Assembly: GCA_008692225.1 (NCBI GenBank)
Contig: VICG01000003.1
Location: 2,473,501-2,537,500 of the forward strand
Reading direction: 5' to 3'
DNA length: 64,000 bases
Origin: Monilinia fructicola
Taxonomy: Eukaryota > Ascomycota > Leotiomycetes > Helotiales > Sclerotiniaceae
Shown here: one piece after another, positions 24,061-38,600 of the stretch
Numbering within the stretch: position 1 is the stretch's first letter
Layout: every line of letters starts with the position of its first letter
The notes under the pieces: generated by a model
The model's database searches: none
What the model was told of the DNA's origin: nothing
The model's input: the letters and a program-made list of their open reading frames with translations, nothing else
Position numbers and translations under genes: made by a program

Positions 24061-27000
24061 CTCTTATTACACTACCAAGTACTAATATATTGTTCAATTC
24101 ATTCATTTTATATTACTAGTGTACTTTTTCAAAGTCTAGATTGCCATGCTCGTTGAACCACTAAATGAATTCCATGGATGTTCTTGCTACACTCAACATC
24201 TCCGCGGTATGCAACACCTACATGTACTTTTCACATGCAGAATCCTTAAATCAATCACCTCCAGCTAGATTTGATTGTTTGAATTGGATGCATCTAGCTA
24301 TCTTACGGACATTTATCCCCAATACAACAACAATTTCTGTGAAATTCTGCTTTGCAACGGGGAGATTGTGTTACGGATAGCCTTGGAAACTTGTATCGTG
24401 GGACAAGTATTCACTTCGTGGAGATCAGTACATACCGTTTGAACCTTTTCGTTGGCTACCGATAGCTTGGATACCTATTGATATCATTGACCATTGTTGT
24501 ACTTCTATACAACTTCAAGTTGAGTAACTTGACCCAATCTACGTGGATGGGTAAAATGCGATTACATCTAGTACTTCGATGTTTGTACTCACTTCCAAGG
24601 TCTACGGTCTACAAGCCGTGAAGTCTCCCAAACAGTGAGTACGATTCACGAAACTACCATATCAATATGCGAATGCAGTATGACTTCTATGCTCAACAAC
24701 AATCCAACATTCTCGTCAAGTAAGAAATGTAGAAAAGAAGTCGAGCTTACACGATGAGACCAACCAATTGCAAGTCGATGAACGCTACTTCCCCCATGTT
24801 CTTGAGAATCTTGAAGTTAAGGTTCTCAGTCCGTACTACCAGCTCACGGGATCACTGCATTCTCATTTATCTACCCCAATTTCCATCTCATCATGAAGGG
24901 TACCTGCTTTCAAGTCCGTGGTACAATGGTGGCGGATCTCCATACAATATTCATCATTCCAATAATCGCCATATTACCTTACCTAAAAACTTTCTAGTGC
25001 CTGTTTTCTTTGCCTCGAACGGATGTATCGATACACCAAACAAAGTTTCTAAAACAATTCTGAGCACAAAAATGTTCTAAGAACGCTCTATGTGACGTCT
25101 TTTTCTCTGAATCTCGCTGGAAGTACGCATGTCGCTTGCACTCCATAATGTGCGGACGTGGAAATCTGGAAAGCATGGTTTCGCAAGAACACACGGCTGA
25201 ATATATCCTAGACATATATGATATGAGCTCAGCTGTTCTCTTTCGCCAGAATTGAAGCCGACCAACCATATTGTGGGCTTAATCACGACCTCTTCTAAAG
25301 TCGGTTCAGTAATCATGAAATGCACCGGGTGCCTCATATTACATTTCCGAGAATATTGCAGATTGGCAATGCTGCGCAATTGATGATGGTTTTACCCGGT
25401 AATCATTATACTTTATCATTTTCATCTGTCAAAGTTACACAAAATCATATTACTTCCATGCTAGCGACGTTGGTATTTGAATATGTTGTCTCACCCATCC
25501 AGCTACTAGATACTAGCTAATTCTCTAGCGCTTGTTGTAACATTCTTGGAATTTGGTACTTTATATTATACTTGGATACACCTTTTCTAGTATGGCAGTT
25601 TTGGGGCCATCATGTTCTAGAGACAACTTGTATCACGTCGGCCGTTCTGTATCTTCCCGAGCCGATGGCAACTATCATAGACATCATATCGAGTCAGCTC
25701 ATTCAATTTTTCAACTAGAAATTATCCTAAAGAGAAAAATTTTGACCTGATCCATAAAAAATTTCCAAGTCCAATCTAATTTCATCAAATCAAAAAGATG
25801 GAAAAAATCAATAAACAACCTAAATGCCGCCCTCCCCTTCAGAATAGATCTTCCCGTCAATACTGTAGCGGTACATCACCCATACCTCTCAAGCCTCCAA
25901 CTCTTCCCCGTGCCTTGCACACCCGTGCTTCGTCTCCAAGTACCCACGGCCAAGAAATCTATCTGCAAGTTGAAATTCCCGTATCACACCACCCATCACA
26001 TAGTACCATACAGAAATTACAATACCGGCTGCAAGATCAGCTTCTTCCGAGAATACGGAAGTGGTGAGGGGGACTCATGCTGTGGACTCTATGTACGTTA
26101 TGTATGGGTTGGGTGTATGACCATAAACACGCTTTAGCCACCTTTTCAATAAGTTGGGATGGGTTGGTGTGGTGTGGTGTGATTGTAATTGATCTTGATT
26201 GTGGTATAACCCATGCCATTTGAACATCGGGAGAGTATTGTGAATCCGGGGATCAATGATTCTGCATCTAATTAGTTATGCACGTCATCTAGTCCGAACG
26301 GACCTTTGGATATGTACTTGTTACTTATGTGAGCCGGAGACTGGACATAAAGTTACGTTAACATCATTACATTGAGGCATTAGCGGGAAATTTTGTGTAA
26401 GGGTGTATGAGTTTATGATTCGGGGATCCGTCAAAGCTTGATGTTTATACCCCGCTCGTTTTTTTGTTTTTGACAAGGTTATTGGGAGATTGTTACAGTA
26501 GGGCAGGTACGATTCGTGCAAGGGGTCGTGTATCGAATTCTCACTTTTCTTCTCCAACGGATAAGATTCTAACGCTTGCATCGAAGAGTATACAAGGTAC
26601 CTCTTCAATGCTCAGTCGCACTCGAATCTCTAGAACTCAGTCCTCCTCGAATCTATCCAAAACACACGTCTAATACAACAGTCGCACAAACATCTCGAGC
26701 ACCCAGCAAAGAACCACAAACCCTAAATCTGCAAACCCGATCTTCGCCCCCGCTCCCGAAACTCTAGATATCTCGGAACATTTCAATCTTCGGGTCCCCG
26801 CTGCCTGCATGCAGTATTCGACCGAGTCTATCATATCTATTATATTGAAAATCTATAGTCGGATCATCCCAAGACGGATAGAAACAGTAGCTAGGTACCT
26901 GGGAACCTTAGATCCCATCGTGCGGAATTTGATGCTCCGCGTCTCTGTGTGATACTATGTTGTAGCTGCGCGTTTTTGCAGGCAGGGTTTGATCATTGGG

Positions 27001-30000
27001 GTTTTGGTTCTTGGTAATGGGGTTGAGCTTAACAGGCTTGGAGTGAATGGGTGCTTCGATATGGAATGTGGGGAGTCGAGTAATGGGTTGTGCTAGACGG
27101 TACTGGTGCTTGTGTATTCCTTTTCCTTATATTTGGAATTCTGCAAGTGGTGGATTCTAGATGCGAGATGTACGGTTTCTATCATCACGCGTAGCCAGCG
27201 TATATACTGCATGAATGTGATGCGGTGTTCCTTTTTTTGAACAGGTTAGAGTGTTATAATCCAATGACCGGGTATTGGGATGTGGGGATGAGGAGTTGGG
27301 GATTGGCTCCTACACAGCGTCAAGCAGAACTATCTATCTCTGATGGTGAATGAATCAATGATGTTGAAGTTCATGTAGTATGGCTGGAGGATTATTGGTA
27401 TGGTGGCTTGGTGCTTGGATTATATGTCATCTGAATAATTAAAATGAAGAAGGGATGGGACATGCGTTCTCGAGCTATCATTCTGGGATGTAAAGGAGCA
27501 CATTTTTTTTATCTCAAACTAATGATTGGATTTTGTGCATATTTTGGTATATGTATGTAGGTATGTAGGTATGTATGCACAAAGAACATATAGATCTGGA
27601 GTTGATTTTCACGTTCGGGTGTGCGCGTGCATATATATATAGACTTGAGCCTACGACTCTAAGCATATATAAATAAATTCATGCTAGAGAGGTAAAGAAA
27701 AAGGGCATGGCATGTATCTAAATATCATCAGGCGATCTTCTATCTTCTCTGTCTCTTGAATACCCAAAATATATTCCCCCAGTGGATAACGAAGTTGACT
27801 CTACAATATCATAATATCTATCCAAGTACTCTACCTACACCTTTGCATTCAACCCCCCAGAAGTTCATCTAAATTAATGGACATCTAAGATATTACTGAT
27901 AGTATAAATAACAAATTCGTCATAATAAACATACATCCCGCAAAGATAAATCTCCTAAAGAAAAAGACTTGGAATCACCGTGACAAACCACTGCCGTGAC
28001 CACCGTGACAAACCATCATAACCACACACCACACGCATAGATCCGTGCCGTAAAATCTACAATCGGATGAAATGAGTCAAGCGTCTGGATGGAAAGAGTT
28101 GGTGATTATGTCCTTGCATTTTTCGTCTCGATTTCTACGATGAGTTGCGGGTTGTGGGCTATAGGTTGTGCATTTAGCATAGTGATATATCCATGATATT
28201 CCCCGTCTGATCATGTATGCGGGTCTATTTTGGATGAGTCTACGCAGGCTAGTATTCTCTGGCCTCGCTCGGTCTCGTCTATTCTGTGCTGGTCTGGGGC
28301 TTGACCTGCTCAGGGGGGCGGAAATTGATTTTGAATTGGAGGGGTTGATTTACGAGGGAACTTTTTATCTCCTTTTGGATACGTATCTGTCATGTATCTG
28401 TCATGTATCTAGCGTATATCGTCTCTCAAAACTTTATGTTTCCTCCTCGTAGCTTCCTTCGGTTGACTGGAGATGTTCGGATCCGAGGGGCTGGGTGTGC
28501 TTATTTTATGTAATATGTGATATGTGATGTATTTTACTTTTCTTGTGTAGATAAGTTGTTGCCTATATTTGTTTGTTATAAGGATTTGAGGCAATTACAA
28601 ATTAATAGGAGACATTTCCCCGTAGAATTATCTTCTTTTGTTTTATGATTATCTCAATGTTTCATAGTATGCTCATCGGGAAATAAGAAATTTGATGCTT
28701 GATAGAGTAAATGATTCGAAGTATTTACTTGTGTTTATGGGATGAGCGGCTTTCATGTAGTAAGGTAGGTGATATAGCTATTTTCCACAAGCACAACTTT
28801 GGAATATATATTATATATAAGCAATCGATAGTTCGACGAATCGTTATATATGCTTAGTATATTTTATTCATCATATCTCTCCTTCACGTTCTCTGTCCGT
28901 GTAAGAGTTCCTGACTTGATTTGATTTGCTTAGGTTTGGTGTGTATATTTCTTCCATGCCTATGCTTTGGGGTTGCTGTTGGTAGGCTGAAATGAGAAGA
29001 GAGAAGGAAGGAAGGGAAGGAGAGATTATGGATGTTGATTGAGAGTGGAAATTGGAGATTGGAGATTGGGAATTGAACAGTACATGTATTTTATAGTATA
29101 TTATTCAAGTACAGTGATGGTAGCAACGGCATTGATATAAACTAGAGTGTCAGGAATGATAGTCATCTCCATATTCAACATCATCAGCGGATCATGACTT
29201 CATAACCACACTTGTACGCCATCTTGAATTTGACTCATGACCAATAGTCAATTTTCCTATGATCATGTGGCTCAATAACTATCGACTATTGCTTGAAGAC
29301 TCGAAGATGGCCAGCTACGGTCTTTGCACTAGATCTAAGAGAATCTGAAAGGTGCGAATGCAAATAATAACATCAACTCCCAACATACAAACATGGAGAA
29401 GAGAGTGAATATACCTCAGAAGTAGCAGCCATGAGATATAAAAATACTGGCGTCGTGTACTCTTATCTTCATTAGAGTGTCAACCCTATTAGGGATATAT
29501 GTTAGGTTCTGACTGGCGTAGCGTGTCCATGAGAACGGATGGATCTCAATGTTTTTCTTATGGATGTCCAGTTTCAAGAAAGATCGACTGATATGTATAT
29601 AGAATTAGCATAATATTGACAGCTACCGACAGCGTAAAAGAAAAATGAATGACAACCATCCCTAGGATAATAGCACTTGACTAAACTCGGCAATTATTGA
29701 TATTTTCTGCATACATATCCATGCTATTCCTCTGGCTACGACAGCATATCCCTTAAACTATCAGAACTGCAGGTCAAGAAGGGGAGAGAGCACTGAGTAT
29801 GTCACAGAATCCCACCCCTATCCGGCCTATCTCGTTCGTTCGGTACCTATACAGAAACATATTCTCACGTTATCTCTTATATACACCCTCTGTCAATATT
29901 TCTAAAGAGCCAAAATAGCCTGCGAACAGTGGATTTCAAGTTGGGTTCGGTGTCATAAGTAGCACCACTTAATGCTTCAATCACTTCACTACCTCTCATT

Positions 30001-31082
30001 CTCTTACGCTCCACCCCCTATCCAATCATTCCCTACATATCAGTCCCATACCAAGAACACTCTCTCCTCTTCTCTTTCTTGCATATAAAACCCAACAAAC
30101 AAGCACCCACCCCATCAAGAAAACAGTAACCGATACATCAAAAAGCTAAATTCTCCAATCACACTTCGACCAGCAATCCCATTTGCCTGGAAGAACCCAG
30201 CCAAGACGGTACTCATATCCCAACTTTGTGAAAAGAGTGAAGAGTAAAAACAATAGGAAACTCTTTCACCGACGATAAAATACCCAAAAATCAACAACAA
30301 TAATGATTATCAACGAATTACCCCAAGCAGTGTGGTAGAAAAGCATCTCAATGTAACCAAATTCAACTATATTCCATCTCATGTCATCCTATCCCATTTC
30401 CCATCACTTCACACAAAATTCTCAAATATGCCGAAACAATCGCTACTTCGCCTTCACCTTCACCCGGCAACACCAGAATCACAACCACCAGCACGCAAAA
30501 TCCCCAGACATTCTCAAATTTACATTCAGATTCACAGACCACAATCATGCAATCACACATACCAAAAGTATAGGAAACCCCAATCCCATGTCCCACAACT
30601 CCATATACCATTCCCTTACCTCTCACCACCCACAATCACTCAAATCATGGTTCGTAAGCCTGTAATTCAACACTATTGTTCGATTTAATCAGACGGAAGT
30701 TCTGTGTTCCCGGAATGCTGCTGATACGAGATATGAGGGATGAGAATGTGGGATGTTTGAATTTATCTTTAGGTGGAAGACTGAATAGTAGATGGGACAC
30801 TTGGCCCGCTATTCAACGAAGGTAGGTGAAGAAGTAGAAGAACCCTTCGATATCCACGCGTCCACGTGAGTCAAAATTCTAAAATCCAAGGATTTCTCAA
30901 AGTTGGATTTGTTATTTGTACGATGGAATGAATGAGGGGAGGTAAAGTGAGATGAGAATTTTAGCCTACGCTTTCATCAGTCAAGTCACATGCATACCCT
31001 ATTACCGATCCACCAAGCAGCCAGAAAAACATTTCAACGCCTTATCGTAATGACCATGACCATGACCATAACGGTCACCATC

Positions 31083-32803
31083 CTAAACTTCAACCTTTTC
31101 AGTTCCATTTTTCCCATTCAAAAAACCCACATGTACACCCTGTCCAGGCTGTAACACAATATCTGCCTTCAGCCTCGGATTACCTGCATCAATCTCATGC
31201 ATAAATCCCTTGAGGCCATCAAAACTCTGGAGGATTCTCACAATGGTATAACCCATTTCTGTTAAAGCAAATTGCTGGCCAATACAGATGCGAGGACCAC
31301 CATTGAAAGGGATGTATTGCCATGGCTTGGGTTGCCACGTTAACCAACGGTCGGGATTAAAGACCAAGACGTCTGGGGTGAGATCTTCGCGGCGTTGCAT
31401 AATGAGTGTAGAGTAACCGATTGGGGTATCTTTGAGAATTCCTATCGGGGAGAGACCGTCGGGACCACCGCCGAGTGGAAGTGTGGTATCTTTCAGGGCA
31501 AGACGAACATTGAATGGGACGACGGGATAGAGACGAAGGGTTTCATGCATGACGTTCTGTACTTGTTATTGAGGAACTTGGGGGAATGAGTAAATAAGAA
31601 CTTACTTGAAGGTATTTCATATCTTTTAGATGTTGGTAAGTTGGCGCGTCCTCTAGACCAACTTTCGAAATAATTTCCTGGCGCAATTTCTTAAAGACTT
31701 CAGGATGACGAGCTAGTTCATAAAAAATCCATGAAAGAGTCGAAGCTGTTGTATCACGGCCGGCAAGCAAGACTGCTACGAGTTGATCTCTAAGCACATT
31801 TCTATCACGAGTATAGGATGCTAGTGCATGTAAAAACGTATAGCCTTCCTCTGTTTTTGTTTTTGTCGCTAATTCCTCGGGAGAAAGTCGAAGCGTATCT
31901 TCAATGAAGGGGGTAACGAATTCATTGATAACTTTCAGACCTTTGTAGAAGGATTTCCTTGGAACTAATCCGTTCAGAGGGCTAGTTATCATATTAGAAT
32001 CGATTTGTAGAGGATAGAAGACGAGAATACTGACCCAGCTCTGGCAATAATACTTTGCACCCTTTGAACTTCTCCGAAAGCATTTGCGAATTCTCCTGGT
32101 TCCTCTAAACTTTCCACACTGCGTCCCAATAGAAAATCCGTGGCAGCATCCAGAGTATATCTGAAGAACAAATCACTGACATCAATCTCTTGACCCTGAG
32201 AACCATCCCATTTTTTACCTTCGGCTTTAATCTTTCTGATTAAAATCTGTACATGTCTCTCAAAGGTATCCAAATCACTAACTCGATCCTTTATGAATTG
32301 TGGACGTATCAATTGGCGAGAATCATGCCATTGGTCAAGATCAGTCGTAAAGATACTATCACCTAGGAAATCCTTCCAATCATCATGAAACGGTTTGCCT
32401 TTCCCGTAATCTGTGAATTGGGTCGCAAGAATAGCTTTGATATTCTCCGGATCTGCAGTAAACAGTGTACGTTGCCCCCCTGGATTGGCTTCTACTGTAT
32501 ATCGAATATCCTTGTTACTTTTGAAGAAAGCATCCCATGCTTCGAGGTTTTTATCCTGTAAACCGAGGTAAACTGAGCGGGCGATAAGATCGATATCTTG
32601 AGATCATTCATTAGCAGCTTCCCCGCGACAGCAAGCTGATGTGATAGATATGTACCGAATGGAATCCATGTTTTCACTCTTCTTGTATGACCACCTAGTG
32701 ATCTAATCTTAAGCTCTTTCTGAACCAATTGAGTAACTTTAATCAAAGTAAAAATAACGACAAATGCCGCTACAAGAGATTTTATCGATAAGTTTTCCAA
32801 CAT
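31083..32803 (-). CDS. Cytochrome P450 monooxygenase (CYP52-like)
   Basis: Four exons on the minus strand, 32803-32656, 32596-32035, 31981-31606 and 31556-31083, join in phase to 519 aa, the usual P450 length. The N-terminal hydrophobic helix (SLVAAFVVIFTLIKVTQ) anchors it in the ER membrane. The I-helix motif is AGRDTTASTLSW, the ExxR motif is in HETLRLYP (about 367-370), the PERF-like motif is FNPDRW, and the heme loop FNGGPRICIGQQ has the thiolate Cys near residue 452. The heme-loop form and QYIPFNGGPRICIGQQFAL are typical of the CYP52/CYP539/CYP584 group, many of which hydroxylate alkanes and fatty acids. Substrate and clan assignment are inference. The second intron acceptor (ctcaag) is a weak AAG-type site. 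A tandem AAATAYCAATATC repeat lies directly upstream of the start. Confidence 0.9.
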
Positions 32804-32814
32804 GATTGCCTCGC

Positions 32815-32873
32815 CAATATCAATGTCGAAATATCAATATCGAAATACCAATATCGAAATACCAATATCAATG
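32815..32873. repeat. Short tandem repeat upstream of the P450
   Basis: About four imperfect copies of a 14-15 bp unit close to GAAATACCAATATC, within 70 bp of the P450 start codon. Confidence 0.8.
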
Positions 32874-33827
32874 TGTTTCCGTGTTTATGTATGTGTTCAT
32901 GAAAGGGAATGAATGATGAAAACAGGTTGTCCGGAGTTGATAGGAAGGGACCTCGGACTTATAGATAATCCGAGAGGAGAAATTGTTTTCAAATCCCTCC
33001 ATGGATGATATACTTGATACCTATCATATTTGCTCGGATCTTGTTAGATTGTAGTCTCAGTTGTACTATATATATTCTGTAACGTTAGGTACGTAGTTCG
33101 TCACGGGAAGAATGCTCAATGACGGGCTCGGATCAATTATCAAGCCGGCAAGCCGGTCAAAAAAGAAGGGGAAAATCATCGTAATATCGTATCAAGTAGT
33201 TAGTACATGTTGTTTTCTGCATCATGGACGACCCTTATGATCTCGACTCTTACCGGTATTGGAAGTGATAGCTTTGAGGATTCCTTCATTTCGTCATGGT
33301 GGTAGTCATGGCGTATCCATAGTGTAATGATTCTCCAATGCATGCACCGAGGGTTCCAAGGTTCACGTGCACATGCATCAAAGAGTCAAAAGAGCTAATC
33401 CGGGGTAGGATTAAGTTCCGAGGACCGATGACTAGTGTGATGGATGACAGGAGCCAAGAGCGTAACTATTGGTATGAGCCAGCCAATCAGTCAATCAATT
33501 ATGATTTGCTCCAAGTAAACTTTGACCCCAGAATACGCCAACTGATGACTTGCTTGATGAAGCTTTGAAGAAACCGGACTCGAGATGGAGAAATACGAGC
33601 GTCTGTGCACATAGTCAAAGTAGCGAGGTTTCATATACCCAATCATGCAATAAAAAGCAGTAGAAGTTTCCAGGTTGTGGTAAGAAAGCTTATTGAGTGA
33701 TCTCTATCACAAATCTATATACATTGGAAAGTAGATGTAAAGAAGTGAAAGTATATGGATACAAAAGTTGCATTTATATCCAACGCCCAACTTGATCCTG
33801 ATGTAATTTGTTCCCTTGACCATTCGA
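32874..33827. other. Intergenic region, P450 promoter side and GH20 3' side
   Basis: About 950 bp with no convincing gene. The P450 promoter is at the left and the 3' UTR of the hexosaminidase at the right. One plus-strand frame (33338-33568) has no protein-like features. Confidence 0.5.
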
Positions 33828-35685
33828 TTACAATGAGCACTCAGTTGCACCGAGTTGAGTGCAATGAATCATTTGTACGGGTCCTGATCTGATACCCATC
33901 AATCTCAAGTGCTCATTGAATTCTGGCAATCTGTTGCCTGCGTCAATTTGACTTCTGTTCTGTCCAGTTACTGGATCCTTGGCTCCTGACCACAAGACCT
34001 CGGCGGCGGCAGCTCCTCGTGGCCATACCATATCATCAATGTTGGTTCCATCGGTTTGCTCGGACCAGATGTGGAATTCTCCACCAACAACCAAGTGAGT
34101 GGAGTTTGCTGGTACTCCAGTGAGAGGATCGTATGAGTAGATTAAGCGCCAACTTTTTGTAGGTGAGCAGTAATCGTTGTAGGGATAGTAGAGTTGGGAG
34201 GATTCGGGTTTAAAGTTGAGCCACTGTCCTTTACCGCAATCGAGATACTAGGGATTTGTTAGCACATAAGTTGACCGATTGATCGACAGAAAATTGCACG
34301 TACCCAGAAGTTGTAGTTGCCAGCAATAGCTTTGTGTCCAGCAGCGGCGATCTGAGAGACCGAGGCGTCACTCAGCCATGATTGGACAAGGACATCAGAT
34401 CCGAGCTCAAGACCCCATTGTGTGATCATCTCTTCCCAAACCATTGGTGTAATTCCAGCATCTCGGAGTTGTTTGTGGTTTCTATCCACGAAGGCTTGAA
34501 TCAAGGGTGTAAGAACCTTAGTATCGTTTGACTTGACGGAAGGATCCAATAAATAAGCATTAACATTGACTTCGTCTCCACCAGTGTGGAAGTATGATGA
34601 ATAGGGAGAGATTCTAGGAAGAAGGTCATCAAACAATTTCTCCAAGAACGCAGGAACGGCAGAGTCATTGAGTCTGAATGATCCACAAGGAGGTTCAGCG
34701 CAGTACTTGTCCCAGGGTTGGGCGTTGAAGGCTGTGATGAGCTCGGGATGGGAGTACGCAATGGAGCTTGTGTGACCTGGCATGTCAATCTCGAGGATAA
34801 CCTCAATACCGAGACTGGTACCATATTCTTGAATATCCTTGAGGTCGCTTGGGCTATAGGTCAATCCGTTCAGGTAAGCACCAGCTTCGGTCAATTCAGG
34901 CAATGCTGGGATTTCCAAAGGCCAGGACTGAGCGTCAGTGATGTGCAAATGGATAATGTTGCATTTGGTGTAGTGGAGGGCCAGCATCGTTCTCTTGATA
35001 TCCTCGACAGGATACCAACTTCTGGAGATATCCATGTTTAATCCACGGTGTGCAAATTTTGGTGCATCGTAAATCGTCACGGGGGCCAATTGCGTGTAGA
35101 CACCAGTTCCAGTAACGGAATGTGTGTAGAACAGTTGAGTGAAAGTTGTCAGTGCATGAAGGATACCGATAGATGTAGGGGCGCTGATAGTGGCCTTTCC
35201 ATCAGTAGTGATGGTGAGGTTATACGACTCATCCACCTGGCCATCCAAAGGTTTGAATGTGGAGGAATTGTCATGTCCGGTTTGAGTGATGTGAAGCTCG
35301 GTAACGTAGTTCTTGCTGGAGGTGGCCGATGGCTCGATCTTGGACAAGGTGTTACGTGGATAGAATTTCCATGGTGTCAAACCCTGATCGAAGATCTTAT
35401 TCAAGGCTCTAGCTACAGCATCGGTGACAATAGTCTTGCTGTTTGTGGTGTTTACAGCTGAAGCATCAGAGTATCCTGTAGACTGTACAGAAAACACTTT
35501 CTCAGTATTCATATCAAAATAGAAAATTGGGGGATTAATCGTACAAGACCTCCATCATAAGTAACTTTAACATTCTTCTCCAACCACAAAACATCGGTAC
35601 CGTTTGTGTAAGAAACAGGCTTAGGCCATATAGCCAACGCTGAGGAGATCAAAGCAGGTATTAGAAGAGTAGACGACAACATCAT
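33828..35685 (-). CDS. Secreted beta-N-acetylhexosaminidase (GH20)
   Basis: Three exons on the minus strand, 35685-35545, 35482-34304 and 34247-33828, join in phase to 579 aa. The N-terminus (MMLSSTLLIPALISSALA) is a signal peptide. The domain order is the usual one: an N-terminal GH20b fold with WPKPVSY, then the catalytic barrel. The barrel includes DISRSWYPVEDIKRT, LHITDAQSWPLEIP and HTGGDEVN, whose Asp-Glu pair (about residue 348) is the substrate-assisted acid/base site. The enzyme removes terminal N-acetylglucosamine from chitin oligomers and glycans, in wall recycling or nutrient use. Several NxT/NxS sequons are seen. The first intron ends gtgttttctgtacag. ATG 35685 is the first of two adjacent. 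Confidence 0.95.
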
Positions 35686-38600
35686 GGGAAGTCAAAGATC
35701 GGATGCAATGAAGGTGGTGAAAGGAAAAAAGGAAAAGGGAAACAAGATGGGAAACAGTCAACTATATAATTTCGAACAAGTTCATGAATATCCCTTCACG
35801 CTAAACACTTTAATTGTCGTGTAGTTGGGTGGCTAAGAAATGAACGAATGTTTTTCAATATTGGTTTGTAGTAGATGCACCAGGATTCAGGAGGTATGCA
35901 GGGATTAAACTGCGCCGGACTGAGAATAGACTTTGGGAATATCAAATTGAGTTTCTGTTAGAGCTTAATTTGACGATAAGTTAGTTGATTATGCGAGTAA
36001 CAAAATCTGATGTTTCGATGGATTTTTCCCCAATGTAGTAATAAAATACGTAGACATAGATGGGTTGGGTGAGTCGAGGGGGAGGGGAGGGGAGGGGAGG
36101 GGAGGTGAGGTGAGGTGAGGTGAGGTTGAGGGGATCAATGAGATGAGGAGGGAGATGAGGAGAAGGCAATGCGAAACCACCAATCTAATTCAGCTAACCT
36201 CTTTTGGTTCTCGTAACGTTCCAATTACGATAAAAACAATTCAAAATGCGAGAGAGAGAGAGAGAGAGAGAGCGAGAGGGAGAGAGGGAGAAGGAAAAGG
36301 TGTGACGTGATAGTAGTATTGAGCATAACTATATGATACAACTACTAATGTGTAATTATCATATAACTAACTGGATATCTATACAGATTTTATAATTAAA
36401 TAATCATATGACTATATAGCCATATTCTATAAAATCCACATATATAATCATATGACTGGCGATATAACTACTACTAGGTAGGTACCTACCCAGGGAGTTA
36501 GTATATGCATGGCTATGAAACCTATATAGCGATATAACTATCGAATTATAGAATTACACATAGATTCGATACAGTATTACTTGCACCATATCATCGACAT
36601 CTCCACGAAGGGAATAAATAGATGCAGTTCTAGAACCAATAGAAGACCCAATAAGTATAGTACCGGTATGAATATATGAATATATGAATATATGAAATAT
36701 CGGTTGGTTTGGTACTGTACGCACTTTAAAATTGTGATGTACACGCGGAGGGATTCCAGTTTACCTTTTTCCATAAGGAATTCAGAACTTAGAACTGAGA
36801 ACTTAGAACTCGGAACTCAGAACCTCGTGAATTATGCAAACCAACCTACTCCGTGCATGATTGGCAGGCCAAGTTATACGGAGAATATGAGTCCTCATAA
36901 TTATCCGCAATAATTACCTGCTCGTACTGTAAAAGTAAGACTTGAGATCCCCGTGGACCCTAGTTCATTCATTCTCTCAGGAGTGAAGACCCAGGAGCGA
37001 GGAGGAGTCAGGACTCAGGAGGAGCCAGGAGTCAGAACCACCACCGTTCAACCTATACGTACAGTAGTGTTACTGTACTGCGCCAGCCTGCCAGAGAGAG
37101 GCTCAATGGAATCACCCGGTCACCGAGAGTTAAAAATGGTATCCTCCGTACGGACTACAGACATACTGTACAAGAGCATGCATGGGTTTGATGATGGATT
37201 CATGGGAGGATACGAAATAACATGCATGTCAGCAGTTGGGAGGCTGTGAGATTTCTTTCCTGGACATGCCTACTCCGTACATGCAGGTAATGTACAGTAT
37301 ACTCACAACTGTTTCAAACTCTTTTTTGGTTTTTTCGTTTTCGTTTTCATTTTCATCAGGTAATAATGACAACTTCGTTTAACAATAATAAACCCATGTG
37401 GACACAATGATATCAAAAGTTTATTTAAGTACGGTAATACGGTAATACTGTAGTACTGTTCCATACTATACTAATAAGTAAAGCGATTCAGCAAACAGGT
37501 TGAAGAGGATCCAAACTCACTTATTATACACTTACTATATTAAAAATGATACTAAAATGAGTTGCAGTCAATCAGTATGCGTAATGCCGGTACAGACCAA
37601 TACATATCGAGTATAGAACCATGTGTCAAGAGTGTCGCTTTCATGAATCTCTCCATTGATCTCATTATAGTAGTAGTAGCACTACTGTAGTAGTAACATG
37701 TAGTAGTCGTAGTAGTCGTAGTCGTACACTCGTAGTAGTAGTCGTAGTAACGGTAGTAACGGTAGTAACTGTACTGTAGTAGCGTAGGTATATACAGTAG
37801 GTAGTCTAATAAGCGATGCTTTAATACCTACCTAGCCGACTCGGAACAGCCTTGGAAGAGTATATTTGATTTAAAATCAGCCTTTAACTTCACCGGACAG
37901 TTTGGGATTTCATCCTCAATTTTGAATGCATATAGTACAACCATCCGATCTGGATTTTAGACAGACCGTTGGTAATCTATCTCACCTGAATAAACGCCAA
38001 CCTAGAGGAAGCAGGGCAGAGGGGAGGTGAAGAGAGGCGAGGGAAGAAAGGGTGCCCTGGCATTGAAGCAACATCATAATCGGATATTATATGTCTTGGT
38101 ATAGGTGCATTGTTGCTTGAAAGGCTTTTTATCCTTTGTTTCGTTTTTTTTATCTTGGTGGCTTGGATCATCTACCGATGGTTGAGGTCATGGTAATACA
38201 TGTAGTTGATCAAAATGTGAGTAGCCATTTCCCCGCTTTCAAAAGAATCGAGTACTTCCAAGGTCATGGCGATATAGTATGAGAGTAATAAGAGTAGATG
38301 ACAGTAGTAGTACTGTAGTAGTAGTACACGCAATCCCATAACTCAAATAATGACTCAGAAGAATTTATTGTATGGATTCCGTTGTATCATTTGGTGAGTT
38401 GTTACCATCTTGGAGTTGCATCTGATCTGAAAAGATTGGAAGAATCCTTTCAACATAAAGTCCACCAGTGGTCCAAATATGGCGCTGGATGGATGTGGCG
38501 TTCAATGTGGCTGGTGATTGATGACATAATATCAACAGTCATCTTCAATCACGTGGAGGACCTTCCAAAATCTACTTTGTGGTTAGCTCTTGAAGCACGT

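Noticed and set aside
24754..25080. 108-codon plus-strand frame
   Set aside because: No conserved pattern, no GC or codon contrast with its surroundings, and no plausible exon borders.
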